The notes beneath the pieces are model-generated. The model saw nothing but the letters and a program-made list of their open reading frames with translations. It was not told the origin of the DNA and made no database searches. A program made the translations under genes and the position numbers. From Neisseriaceae bacterium (GTDB taxonomy: Bacteria; Pseudomonadota; Gammaproteobacteria; Burkholderiales; Neisseriaceae), in the NCBI GenBank assembly GCA_017991555.1, contig JAGOQM010000004.1, positions 144,273 through 208,272 of the forward strand: 64,000 bases of DNA. Reading direction: 5' to 3'. Of the stretch, positions 1 through 8,829 are shown in pieces. How positions within the stretch are numbered: the first letter of the stretch is position 1; the number at the start of each line of letters is the position of its first letter.

Positions 1-1
1 G

Positions 2-1276
2 GCCACATTAGCGAAGCATCACGATAAAAAAACACGGGTCAAAACCATTGCCGGCATCACCATCGGTAATGCCATTGAGTTTTATGATTTTGCCATTTAC
101 AGCGTGTTTGCGGTGCTGATCGGGACCCTGTATTTTCCTGGGGAGAGCGATTTCATCAAGCTGATGCTGACGTTTGCGACCTTTGGGGTGGGGTTTTTAA
201 CTCGACCGCTGGGCGCTTTAGTGATTGGCCTCTACGCAGATCGACACGGGCGTCGGCCAGCGATGTTTTTAACCTTGATGCTGATGGGCTTGGGGACGTT
301 GATTTTTGTGGTGACGCCGACCTATGCCCAAATTGGCATCGCGGCCCCGATTTTGATTGTGCTGGGGCGCCTGATACAAGGCTTCGCCATTGGTGGTGAG
401 CTGGGGGCGTCGACCACCATGTTGATGGAGTATGCCGACGACCAAAGCCGCGGCTTCTACGGTAGCTGGCAGCTGTTTGGGCAGGCGCTAAGCACCATGC
501 TGGGGGCGTTGGTAGGGTTAATCTTAGGCTGGCTGCTGAGCGAGGCGCAGTTGGCCAGCTGGGGTTGGCGTTTTGCCATGTTGCTGGGCTTGCTGGTGGT
601 GCCGTTTGCCCTGTATATCCGTCGGGCGCTGCCAGAAACCCGGCCGGCCGATGGCCATCAAGAGCACAGTAGCCTAGGCGTGTTGTTTCGTGGCTATCCG
701 CGCGAGCTGTTGGCCGGCGTGTTGATCACCATGGGCGGCACCGTCGCCAACTTCATCGTATTGAATTACATGATGAATTACGCCATCAGCGTGTTAAAGC
801 TGCCGTTTTCGAGCAGCATTTGGGCCGCGTTTTTGGCGGCCGGCGTGCAGCTGGTGCTGATCCCCTGGGCGGGTCGGCTCAGCGATAAGGTTGGGCGTAA
901 AAAGGTGGTGTTTTGGGCGCGGGTGCCGTTGATCCTGCTGATTTACCCGCTGTTTGCTTGGATTAGCCAATCGGCCACGGTGGGGGTGTTGCTGTGGGCG
1001 GTGCTGATCCTGTCGATTTTCTTGGCGCTCAACAGCGGCCCTAGCGTGGTGTTGTGTGCGGAAATCTTTCCCAGCCATGTTCGGGCAACTGGCCTTTCCT
1101 TGGTGTACAGCCTAGGGGTGATGCTGTTCGGTGGGTTTGCGCAGATGATTGCCACAGGGCTCATTCAACTCACTGGCAATCCGAATGCGCCGGCCTTGTA
1201 CATGGTGATCACGGGCATCTTAAGCCTGATTGGCCTGCTGTTGGTGAAGGAGACGGCGGGTCAGCCCCTGCGTTAG
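2..1276 (+). CDS. MHS-family MFS transporter, 5' end outside the window
   Basis: This is a proton-coupled inner-membrane transporter of the metabolite:H+ symporter branch of the major facilitator superfamily (relatives carry proline/betaine, citrate, 2-oxoglutarate or shikimate). The frame is open from base 2, and the residues before the first internal start (GTG at 104) are already family sequence: GNAIEFYDFAIYS is the start of membrane helix 1. The gene therefore begins upstream of the window and 424 residues are visible. The loop between helices 2 and 3 has the MFS signature as ADRHGRRPAM, and GRLIQGFAIGGELG follows in helix 4. Hydrophobic segments continue to the end. A bidirectional hairpin separates it from convergent relA. 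The substrate cannot be read from the sequence. Confidence 0.9.
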   Translation, partial: ATLAKHHDKKTRVKTIAGITIGNAIEFYDFAIYSVFAVLIGTLYFPGESDFIKLMLTFATFGVGFLTRPLGALVIGLYADRHGRRPAMFLTLMLMGLGTLIFVVTPTYAQIGIAAPILIVLGRLIQGFAIGGELGASTTMLMEYADDQSRGFYGSWQLFGQALSTMLGALVGLILGWLLSEAQLASWGWRFAMLLGLLVVPFALYIRRALPETRPADGHQEHSSLGVLFRGYPRELLAGVLITMGGTVANFIVLNYMMNYAISVLKLPFSSSIWAAFLAAGVQLVLIPWAGRLSDKVGRKKVVFWARVPLILLIYPLFAWISQSATVGVLLWAVLILSIFLALNSGPSVVLCAEIFPSHVRATGLSLVYSLGVMLFGGFAQMIATGLIQLTGNPNAPALYMVITGILSLIGLLLVKETAGQPLR

Positions 1277-1287
1277 TCACATCATAA

Positions 1288-1328
1288 AAAAGCCACGGCA
1301 TCCTAGGTTAGCTAGGGCCGTGGCTTTT
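1288..1328. terminator. bidirectional terminator between the MFS gene and relA
   Basis: Two 12-base arms (AAAAGCCACGGC and its complement) are separated by 17 bases. The stem ends in T on the + strand and in A on the left side, so it can end transcription from both convergent genes. Confidence 0.8.
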
Positions 1329-1361
1329 GGTTTTGATGCGCGCAAAGTGAAGGCTGAGCGC

Positions 1362-3569
1362 CTACAGCCGATAAACGTTGATCACGCCTTTCACATCAGA
1401 CAGCGCTGAAATGACCTTGGGCAGGTCGTCAATTTGTTTCACCTCAACGGTGAAGCGCATATTGGCCAAGTGGTCTTTGGATTGGGTTTGTACCGCCGTC
1501 ACGTTGATCTTATTGCGAGAGAAGGCGTCGGAAACGTCACGTAGCAGGCCGCTGCGGTCGCGCGCGGTCAGCTCAATGTCCACCGGGAACACGCCCTGTT
1601 GGGCGTTGCCCCACGAGGCCGGCACAATTTTTTCCGGCGCTTGGCTGGCCATGTTGATGTAGGCAGGACAGTTGTGGCGGTGGATAGAAATGCCGCGGCC
1701 TTTGGTGACAAAACCCATGATTTGGTCGGGCGGTGCGGGCTTACAGCACTTGGCCAAGACCGTCATGAGGTTGCCCACGCCGTCAATCAGAATCCCGTTG
1801 GGGTTTTCCTGAGCCTTGCTCTTCTTGACCATGCTCGCTTCGGTCACGTTTTTGATTTCTTCTTGCTTGAGCTGGCCGGCGGCCTTGCTGATGGCGCGCG
1901 GCGACACTTCGCCGTGGCCTAAGGCTTGATAGAGCTCATCCGGCTTGTTATAGCCGAGGCGTTCACACAGAGACTGAATGCTGGGCTTGATGTTGATTTT
2001 GTTCAGCTCGCGATCAAGCAGGCCTTTGCCCGTTTCGCGGATGGTTTCGCCATTCTGTTGGCGAATGGACAGGCGAATTTTATTGATTGCCTTATTGCTT
2101 TTCACCCAGCCATCGTATAGCCAGCTCACCGAAGGCCCGCCTTCTTTGGCGGCGATGATCTCTACCCGCTGGCCATTTTCCAACGGGGTCGATAGCGGCA
2201 CGATTTGCCCCTCAACCTTGGCGCCGCGACAGCGATTGCCAATGTCGGTGTGTAGTGCATAGGCAAAGTCGATGGGGGTGGCGCCATGCGGTAACGACAG
2301 CACGCGCCCTTTGGGGGTGAGGACGTAAATGGTGTCGCTAAATAGTTCGGTTTTAAACGCATCGGCCAAATCGTCTTTGTCCGACTCGGCCATGCTTTCA
2401 CGCCAGTCGAGCAGCTGCCGTAACCAGGCAATTTTTTGCTCGTATTCGCTGTCGCCTTTGCCGCCTTCTTTGTAGCGCCAGTGCGCGGCCACGCCAAACT
2501 CGGCAAATTCGTGCATGTCGAAGGTGCGAATCTGTACTTCGACGCCTTTGTTTTCAGGGCCGACCACCACGGTGTGAAGGCTGCGATAGTCGTTGGCCTT
2601 AGGGTGGGAAATATAGTCGTCAAATTCGCCCGAAATCGGCTGCCACATGCCGTGAATGATGCCTAAGGCGGTGTAGCACTCGGGAATGGTTTCCACCAAA
2701 ATGCGCACCGCTCGAATGTCGTAGAGGTGTTCAAAGTCCAGTTTTTTCTGGCGCATTTTTTTGTAAATCGAATAGATGTGCTTCGGGCGACCCGCCACTT
2801 CAGAATGAATGCCGACCTTTTTTAATTCGGTTTGTAGGGTGTTGAGCACGCGGTCGATGTATTCCAAGCGCTCGGTGCGCTTTTCGTCCAAGAGCTTGGC
2901 GATGCGGCTGTATTCCTGCGGCGACTGATAGCGAAAGCCTAAGTCTTCTAGCTCCCATTTGATCTGCCACACGCCCAGGCGGTTGGCCAAGGGGGCGAAT
3001 AGGTCTAGGGTTTCTTTGGCAATGCGCTGCACCAGCTCGGGGTTGTTGACCTTGGCCAAGGCGTGCATGGTTTGGGTGCGCAGCGCCAGCTTAATCAACA
3101 CCACGCGAATGTCGGTAACCATGGCCAACAGCATTTTGCGCATGGTTTCGGCCTGCTTTTGGCGCTCCTCCGGTGATTCAAGCTGGTCAACGCTGGCCAG
3201 CTCGGTGAGGCGTTCGACCTGATTAATGCCGGCGATCAGGTTGATCAGGCTGGGCGGAAAATGGGGCGATAATGAAGCCTGCCAGTCTTTGTCGACCATG
3301 GGCAACACGCACAGCAGCGTGGCGGCAATGGCGTCTGGCAATAGGTCTAGCTCGGCCACAATGGTGGCCGCGCCCATTACATGATTAAACAGTTCTTCTT
3401 TAAGCAGCGAGGTATGATGGCCGGGGTAGTGTTGTTGCGCCCAAGAGAAGGCCTTCCGAATGAGCTGACTGTCTTTTTCAGAGAGGCCTGCGGTGATGGC
3501 CTCGATCCAAGCTTCTGGATGTTGGGCATCTTTGAGGGTGTCGGCAACGCTACGAACAACGGAGACCAT
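1362..3569 (-). CDS. relA: GTP pyrophosphokinase RelA, (p)ppGpp synthetase I
   Basis: Makes pppGpp/ppGpp from ATP and GTP or GDP on stalled ribosomes, the stringent-response alarmone. Domains in order: a pseudo-hydrolase domain (about residues 45-170) in which the metal-binding HD of SpoT is lost (the segment reads LLCVLPMVDKDW); the synthetase domain (about 220-345) with YDIRAVRI and EFDDYI; TGS (about 390-450); and a C-terminal ACT domain (about 660-735). The acidic EFDD is typical of RelA; bifunctional SpoT/Rel proteins have a basic RFKD-like motif there. I start it at the ATG at 3569 (735 residues), with AGGA 11 bases upstream. A GTG at 3629 would add 20 residues not expected in the family. 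It converges on the MFS gene and lies upstream of mutY on the same strand, 80 bases apart. A separate spoT is expected elsewhere in the genome. Confidence 0.95.
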   Translation of the reverse strand: MVSVVRSVADTLKDAQHPEAWIEAITAGLSEKDSQLIRKAFSWAQQHYPGHHTSLLKEELFNHVMGAATIVAELDLLPDAIAATLLCVLPMVDKDWQASLSPHFPPSLINLIAGINQVERLTELASVDQLESPEERQKQAETMRKMLLAMVTDIRVVLIKLALRTQTMHALAKVNNPELVQRIAKETLDLFAPLANRLGVWQIKWELEDLGFRYQSPQEYSRIAKLLDEKRTERLEYIDRVLNTLQTELKKVGIHSEVAGRPKHIYSIYKKMRQKKLDFEHLYDIRAVRILVETIPECYTALGIIHGMWQPISGEFDDYISHPKANDYRSLHTVVVGPENKGVEVQIRTFDMHEFAEFGVAAHWRYKEGGKGDSEYEQKIAWLRQLLDWRESMAESDKDDLADAFKTELFSDTIYVLTPKGRVLSLPHGATPIDFAYALHTDIGNRCRGAKVEGQIVPLSTPLENGQRVEIIAAKEGGPSVSWLYDGWVKSNKAINKIRLSIRQQNGETIRETGKGLLDRELNKINIKPSIQSLCERLGYNKPDELYQALGHGEVSPRAISKAAGQLKQEEIKNVTEASMVKKSKAQENPNGILIDGVGNLMTVLAKCCKPAPPDQIMGFVTKGRGISIHRHNCPAYINMASQAPEKIVPASWGNAQQGVFPVDIELTARDRSGLLRDVSDAFSRNKINVTAVQTQSKDHLANMRFTVEVKQIDDLPKVISALSDVKGVINVYRL

Positions 3570-3650
3570 GGGGCGCTTAATCCTATTAATAATGTGGGTT
3601 ATTGTACCGCTATTATGGGCATCGCACACGCATGGCGTGTGAAAAAACCG

Positions 3651-4697
3651 CTAGCGCTGCGACTGTTTTAAATAATTCAATAAGGGCTTGGGCATGCCTA
3701 AACCGTTTAGGGTTTCTGCCGTCGCCCAGAGGTGTTCAGGCATTTCTGGCAGCGCTTTAGGGCTATGGTACACATAAGGTGTAATGATTAGTTGAAAATG
3801 AGTTAGTCTGTGATTAATGGCCACTTGTTCCTCAAGGTCCATAAAATCAATGCCTAATGTCTGACAGTGGTCGGTTAAGGCCGCTAGGGTGTCAAAAGTG
3901 GGCACGCAGTATAGGCCGCCCCAAATGCCTTTGTCAGGCCGTTTTTCAACCAATAGCTCGGCCTGAGGGTGGCTTAAAATCAGCCAGTACAGAGGCTTAA
4001 TCGGCACCACCTGCTTGGGTTTCTTTAAGGGCAGCCGCTCGGTTTGGCCATGACGGTGGGCGAGGCACAGTGCGCTCATGGGGCAGGCTTCACACAAAGG
4101 TTTACTGCGCTTGCACACGGTGGCGCCCAAGTCCATCAAGCCTTGGGTGTAGGCGCCCATGTGTTCGGCGGCGGGCAACAGGCTTTCGGCGAGGGCCCAA
4201 AGCCCGGTTTCAAATTTTTTGTCGTTGGGCAGGCCTTCTTGCTCAAAGACCCGGCACAATACGCGCTTGACGTTGCCATCCAAAATCGCTTCGCGTTTTT
4301 GAAACGCAAAAGCGGCGATGGCAGCGGCGGTGCTACGGCCAACGCCTTTGAGGGTTTCTAGCTCAAGGCGGGTATTGGGAAAACAGCCATTAAAGTCGGC
4401 CACCACCTGTTTGGCGGCAAAGTGGAGGTTGCGGGCACGGCTGTAATAGCCTAGGCCGGCCCAGAGGGCCAAAACGTCATCCTGTGGCGCTGCCGCGAGG
4501 TCGGCCACGGTAGGGAAGGCGGCCACAAAGCGAGGGTAGTAGTCTAATACGGTGACTACTTGCGTTTGTTGTAACATTACCTCAGACAGCCACACCCGGT
4601 AGGCGTCGCTTACCTGCCAAGGCAGGTGGTGGCGTCCGGCAGTCTTTTGCCAAGCAATCAGTTGCTCGGTAAATGGGTGGGGGATGGGATTAGTCAT
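3651..4697 (-). CDS. mutY: A/G-specific adenine glycosylase MutY
   Basis: Base-excision repair enzyme that removes adenine mispaired with 8-oxoguanine or G. The HhH-GPD domain has the catalytic glutamate in SEVMLQQTQ (about residue 39), the helix-hairpin-helix LKGVGRSTAAAIAAF and the catalytic aspartate in LDGNVKRVL. The iron-sulfur cluster loop is C-x6-C-x2-C-x5-C (about residues 195-212). The last ~110 residues form the MutT-like domain that recognises oxoG. I chose the ATG at 4697 (348 residues, the usual length). An upstream GTG/ATG-type extension to 4835 overlaps the divergent methyltransferase gene and reads as junk. No strong ribosome binding site is visible. Confidence 0.95.
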   Translation of the reverse strand: MTNPIPHPFTEQLIAWQKTAGRHHLPWQVSDAYRVWLSEVMLQQTQVVTVLDYYPRFVAAFPTVADLAAAPQDDVLALWAGLGYYSRARNLHFAAKQVVADFNGCFPNTRLELETLKGVGRSTAAAIAAFAFQKREAILDGNVKRVLCRVFEQEGLPNDKKFETGLWALAESLLPAAEHMGAYTQGLMDLGATVCKRSKPLCEACPMSALCLAHRHGQTERLPLKKPKQVVPIKPLYWLILSHPQAELLVEKRPDKGIWGGLYCVPTFDTLAALTDHCQTLGIDFMDLEEQVAINHRLTHFQLIITPYVYHSPKALPEMPEHLWATAETLNGLGMPKPLLNYLKQSQR

Positions 4698-4752
4698 GAT
4701 GTGTCGGTGCAAAAGGAGGTACAATAGCAAAATTCCGTTGTAAAGATAAGTC

Positions 4753-5907
4753 ATGACCTCATTAAAACTATTTGTCTCTTGCCCTCGTGGCTTAGAAACC
4801 GTGCTGGCCGAAGAATTAAGCACCTTGGGCGCCAATCAGCTAAAAGCCACTGACGGCGGCGTTGCCTGCGTGGCATCGTTAGCGACCCTATACCGCATTA
4901 ACCTCCAGTCTCGCGTGGCCAGCCGCGTGTTGTTACAGGTGGGTTACGGCAAAATTCGCGACGAACACGACGTGTTCCGCCTGGCCTCTAACGTGGCGTG
5001 GACCGACTATTTTCAAGTGCACCAAACCATTAAGGTCAAGGTAGAAGCCAAAGGCGCTCGCGTGACCAGCCTAGATTTTGTGGGTTTGAAAATTAAAGAC
5101 GCGGTATGCGACGTTTTTCGCGCCGCCTGTGGCGAACGCCCGAGCGTGGACAAGCGCAGCCCCGACATTCGGATTCAAGCGTTTTTAAATCATCAAGAAG
5201 CCTTTTTATTCATCGACACCAGTGGCGAAGCCTTGTTTAAACGTGGCTACCGTCAAGAAACCGGTGAAGCGCCGCTGCGTGAAAACCTGGCCGCAGGCCT
5301 GCTGAAACTGGCGGGTTTTGATGGCACTCAGACTTTGCTAGACCCAATGTGCGGCAGTGGCACCATCGCCATTGAGGCCGCACTGATCGCTAAAAACCGT
5401 GCCGTCGGCCTGAATCGTCGTTTTGGTTTTGAAAAGCTATTGGGCTTTGACCGCGGGCTTTGGACCGAGCTGTGTGACGCCGCCCGGGCGCAAGAAAAGG
5501 ATTGTACCGTTCACATTGCGGCCAGCGACATTAATCGTTTTTTAATTAAAGAAGCGATTAAAAATGCTCAGAATGCCGAAGTGGATGACGTGATCGCGTT
5601 CTCGGTCAAAGACATTGTCGAAACCAAGCCCAAAACCGAGACCGGCCTCATCGTTACCAACCCACCTTACGGTGTGCGCTTGGAAGACGAAGAAGAGTTG
5701 GCGGCGTTGTACCCGCAGCTGGGTGCCTGGTTGAAACAAAACTTCACCGGCTGGACGGCCTGTTTCTTCACCGGCGATTTGCGCTTTCCAAAGCTGATTC
5801 GTTTGGCGCCCAAGCGTAAATGGCCGCTGTTTAACGGCGCCATTGACTGCCGTCTGTTTGTCATCGACATGGTGGCGGGCAGTAACCGCCGTAAAGACGC
5901 AGAGTAA
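4753..5907 (+). CDS. rlmL: THUMP-domain class I SAM-dependent 23S rRNA methyltransferase (RlmL-like)
   Basis: Predicted N2-guanine methyltransferase for 23S rRNA, matching the N-terminal half of E. coli RlmL (m2G2445). The N-terminal region (about 1-160, beginning LKLFVSCPRGLE) is the ferredoxin-like/THUMP RNA-binding part. The methyltransferase part has the SAM site DPMCGSGTIAIEAA (about 197) and the catalytic NPPYG (about 302). At 384 residues it lacks the RlmK half fused in enterobacteria, as is normal outside gammaproteobacteria. It is divergent from mutY; an AGGAGGT at 4714-4720 lies 32 bases from the start, too far to act as its ribosome binding site. A terminator follows the stop directly. 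The symbol is by homology; the modified position is inferred. Confidence 0.85.
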   Translation: MTSLKLFVSCPRGLETVLAEELSTLGANQLKATDGGVACVASLATLYRINLQSRVASRVLLQVGYGKIRDEHDVFRLASNVAWTDYFQVHQTIKVKVEAKGARVTSLDFVGLKIKDAVCDVFRAACGERPSVDKRSPDIRIQAFLNHQEAFLFIDTSGEALFKRGYRQETGEAPLRENLAAGLLKLAGFDGTQTLLDPMCGSGTIAIEAALIAKNRAVGLNRRFGFEKLLGFDRGLWTELCDAARAQEKDCTVHIAASDINRFLIKEAIKNAQNAEVDDVIAFSVKDIVETKPKTETGLIVTNPPYGVRLEDEEELAALYPQLGAWLKQNFTGWTACFFTGDLRFPKLIRLAPKRKWPLFNGAIDCRLFVIDMVAGSNRRKDAE

Positions 5908-5922
5908 GCCCTGCTGCCATTT

Positions 5923-5949
5923 AAAACCGCCCCGATGAGGGCGGTTTTT
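5923..5949 (+). terminator. Rho-independent terminator after the methyltransferase gene
   Basis: Arms AAAACCGCCC and GGGCGGTTTT with a 6-base loop, followed by a run of T. Confidence 0.85.
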
Positions 5950-6114
5950 TTGTGACAGGATTCGGTGAACAGGGGAGGGTGAGCGTAGACTACCCACCCT
6001 ATTCACCGCTCGGAAACGCTCATGCTGCCTGGGTCAGGGCCCATCCTGCGTTGTTCGGTGACGTGATTTGTTCATCTGTAACCGTCTCGAAATCTGCACG
6101 AAATTTGTCAGCAG

Positions 6115-6808
6115 ACCATGGTTTGATATTTGAACAAAACCTAGCTTAGAATTAAAACACTTTAAACTCACCGAGCTTGCCCTTAGGTGAAGTACCGTTC
6201 CCCTTTTAGCCGCCGAGGCGGTTCGTGCGGGGCCGGGGCTTTAAGGCAAAGTTGTTTGAGTATTTGGCCGAAGGCTCAAATATGAGTTTTTGCCGCCGGC
6301 CACGTGCGGGCCAACGAGGGCACCCGCGTAGCGGGCGGATAAAGTGGGGTGGTTTTTCTTTGCTTCGTTTCTTTTTGACATCAAAAAGAAATGATGGCGC
6401 CCTACAGGGCGAAACCCAACGACTGATCAATAGCGATGTTGCCGAAGCATGAATGATTTTGAAATGCTGACTTTGGGTAAATAGGACTTGAGTTTGAGCG
6501 TTTGTTTCGCCGAGGCGACGTCATTTCTTTTGCGTGGCCAAAAGAAACGAAGCAAAGAAAAGGCCACCCTGATCCCCGGTCACTTCGTGACTGCCCTCAG
6601 CAGAACCTATTGAGCCAGCGCAGGCACACCAGAATAGTGCTCTGTCTCCTATAAAAGCGTGGTCGACAGCCACAAGCTTTTTGCCTACTTCATCTGGCTC
6701 AATAGAACCTACTTCGGCGGCTCTACGGGACGGTACTTCACCTAAGGGATACACTGACAGAAGGTCGGTAAAATTGAGGCATGTCTTCTGCAAACATCAA
6801 ACCATGGT
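6115..6808. repeat. Intergenic inverted-repeat element, copy R1
   Basis: A 694-bp element between convergent genes. Its ends are inverted copies of an ACCATGGTTTGAT-like sequence (6115-6132 and 6790-6808). Inside is a second pair of inverted ends containing CTTAGGTGAAGTACCGT (6180-6201 and 6727-6748). The two internal halves match the second copy (R2, 35512-36027) in reverse complement: the 6205-6390 half and the 6537-6785 half each recur there at high identity. About 130-180 bp near 6391-6530 have no counterpart in R2. Open frames inside are low-complexity shadows, not genes. No transposase is present. It may be a non-autonomous mobile element or a structured extragenic repeat; I cannot tell which. 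Confidence 0.75.
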
Positions 6809-6830
6809 TTTTTGCCCCGTCGTGGCCACA

Positions 6831-6857
6831 AAAAAAGCCGCCTGGCGGCAGCTCTTT
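6831..6857 (-). terminator. Probable terminator of the ABC permease gene
   Basis: Read on the minus strand: GAGCTGCCGCCAGGCGGC followed by a run of seven T. The GCCG/CGGC stem is short but the T tract is clear. Confidence 0.6.
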
Positions 6858-6893
6858 TAATCGTGGCATAAAGCCCCATATAAGGGATTGGGA

Positions 6894-7640
6894 TTAGCGA
6901 GACCCAATGCGGTAGCGCTTTTCTAAGAACGAGAACAAATAGGCCAAAATCATGGTCATGATTAAGTAGATGATCGCAATGGCGTAGTAAGGTTCTTCGT
7001 AGATGGAAAAACGCCCAGAAATGGTTCGAGCCGTATAGGCCAGCTCGGCAAGGCCAATGGCCGATACCAAGGAACTGTCTTTTAATAAAGTAATGAATTC
7101 GTTACCAAATGGGGGCAGCATGCGACGGGTGGCCTGAGGCAAAATAATGTGGCGCATTGCTTGGCTGTATGACAGGCCTAATGAGCGAGCGGCTTCCATT
7201 TGGCCTTTGTCGATGGACTGAATGCCAGCACGGAAAATTTCGGTGATGTAGGCACCAGAGTTGGCCGATAGGGCCAAACAGCCTGCTAGGAAGGGGCCGT
7301 AGGCGCTGCGTAAGTCGGCTGCCAGTTGGCCGCTGATTAACAGGCCGTCAACCGGATGTACCAGCATGGGGGTCCACACAAAGTGCCAAATAAAAATTTG
7401 GACAAACAGCGGTGTGCCACGGAAAATGGTGACGTAAATGAGTGACAGTAAACGAAAGAAACCCGCGACGGAGCGGCCTAAAAGCGTGCCTTTTTCTGAA
7501 TGAGCGGTCCGGGCGAAAGCGCCTAGTAAACCAATAAAGGTGCCGACAGTAATGGCGATGACGGTTAGCCAAAGCGTCATTTTGGCGCCATCAAATAACA
7601 TTTCACGGTATTCGTAGATAATGTCAAAGCGAATATTCAT
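6894..7640 (-). CDS. Amino-acid ABC transporter permease (HisM/GlnP family)
   Basis: Inner-membrane subunit of a polar amino-acid importer. The cytoplasmic loop that docks on the ATPase carries the EAA motif as EAARSLGLSYSQAMRHIILPQA-like sequence around residues 155-176. Hydrophobic segments lie near residues 20-45, 60-85, 110-130, 190-210 and 220-240, giving a usual length of 248 residues. It sits alone: neither an ATP-binding subunit nor a periplasmic binding protein is adjacent. The upstream gene is divergent ribF and downstream is repeat R1. It must share partners encoded elsewhere or be the remainder of an operon. The exact substrate cannot be told. Confidence 0.88.
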   Translation of the reverse strand: MNIRFDIIYEYREMLFDGAKMTLWLTVIAITVGTFIGLLGAFARTAHSEKGTLLGRSVAGFFRLLSLIYVTIFRGTPLFVQIFIWHFVWTPMLVHPVDGLLISGQLAADLRSAYGPFLAGCLALSANSGAYITEIFRAGIQSIDKGQMEAARSLGLSYSQAMRHIILPQATRRMLPPFGNEFITLLKDSSLVSAIGLAELAYTARTISGRFSIYEEPYYAIAIIYLIMTMILAYLFSFLEKRYRIGSR

Positions 7641-7882
7641 GCGTTTTCCTCAATATCATGCAGATGTATGGTGCAGGCCCACGTTTATCATGGGCAAAGT
7701 TGTGCCTATTCTACTAGATTTTTTCAAGAGGATTCGATTTTTATTGGGTCTTGGCCGAAACACCCTGTAATTACAGCGCAAACGGTTTAAAAATCGCCAA
7801 AAATTTTGTGGGGATTGTGTGGCCTAGATCTTTGTTTGCGTTTAGAATAGCAGGTTTATATTCGGCTAGAACAAACAGAATG

Positions 7883-8818
7883 ATGCATATTTGGTTGGGT
7901 CAAGAGCAGATCCCAAGCTTTGAAAACGGCTGTGCCTTAACCATCGGTAATTTCGATGGGGTTCATTTGGGCCATCAGCACATCCTCGATAAGCTGAAAC
8001 AAGAAGCCTTACGATTGGGCGTGCCGGCGGTGTTGTTGACCTTTGAGCCGCAGCCAAAAGAGTATTTTGCCGAACGCTTTCAAACCATGTCGGCGCCCCA
8101 TCGCTTAACGCCGCTGCGCGATAAGCTCACGATCCTGGGTGAAACCGGCGGCTTGGACCACGTTTGGGTGATGCGCTTTACCGCTCAGTTTGCCAGCCTT
8201 AGTGCAGAATCGTTTATCAACGACATTTTAATTAAAGCACTGAATGTAAAGTATTTGCTGATCGGCGACGACTTTCGCTTCGGCAGTAAGCGTTCGGGCG
8301 ACTTTGCTACCTTGCAGCGGCAAACCGCCTTTGTGACCGAGTCGACGCCAACGGTTCTGGTTGAAAATGTTCGTGCATCAAGTACTATGGTTCGAAATGC
8401 GCTGGCCCAAGGCCAGCTGGCAGAGGCCGCGAAAATTTTGGGTCGCCCCTATCAGCTTTCTGGACGGGTCATGCATGGGGCCAAGCTGGGTCGTACCCTA
8501 AACTGCCCCACGGCCAACATTCACCTCCAGCAAAAAAATTATGCCTTGTCCGGCGTGTTTGTGGTGAAGGTGAATGGTCCTTTTGGTGAAATGGGCGGGG
8601 TGGCCAGCTTTGGCGTGAACCCTACCGTCACGCACACCACTCATCAGAAGCTAGAAGTGCATATTTTTGGCCTGGATCATGAGATCTATGGCCAACGGCT
8701 GACCCTCACGTTTTTACACAAGCTACGGGATGAGGCCAAGTTTGATGGCCTCGAGGCCTTACAACAACAGATTTACTTAGACATGCAGGATGCACAAGCA
8801 TATTTGCACAGCTTATAA
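7883..8818 (+). CDS. ribF: Bifunctional riboflavin kinase / FAD synthetase
   Basis: Converts riboflavin to FMN and then FAD. The N-terminal nucleotidyltransferase domain has [16 protein letters not shown] (about residues 17-32) and later [15 protein letters not shown]. The C-terminal flavokinase domain starts near residue 185, with [15 protein letters not shown] as the ATP/flavin loop. I start it at the second of two adjacent ATG codons (7883; 7880 is equally possible), giving [11 protein letters not shown] as in neisserial relatives; a 45-residue upstream extension is not family sequence. It heads the group ribF-ileS-lspA-ispH, a common order in proteobacteria, with 11 bases to ileS. Confidence 0.95.
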   Translation: MHIWLGQEQIPSFENGCALTIGNFDGVHLGHQHILDKLKQEALRLGVPAVLLTFEPQPKEYFAERFQTMSAPHRLTPLRDKLTILGETGGLDHVWVMRFTAQFASLSAESFINDILIKALNVKYLLIGDDFRFGSKRSGDFATLQRQTAFVTESTPTVLVENVRASSTMVRNALAQGQLAEAAKILGRPYQLSGRVMHGAKLGRTLNCPTANIHLQQKNYALSGVFVVKVNGPFGEMGGVASFGVNPTVTHTTHQKLEVHIFGLDHEIYGQRLTLTFLHKLRDEAKFDGLEALQQQIYLDMQDAQAYLHSL

Positions 8819-8829
8819 CGAGAGACTCA

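Noticed and set aside
5952..6793. Four open frames of 65-90 codons
   Set aside because: All lie in or beside repeat R1, lack ribosome binding sites and resemble the R2 frames.
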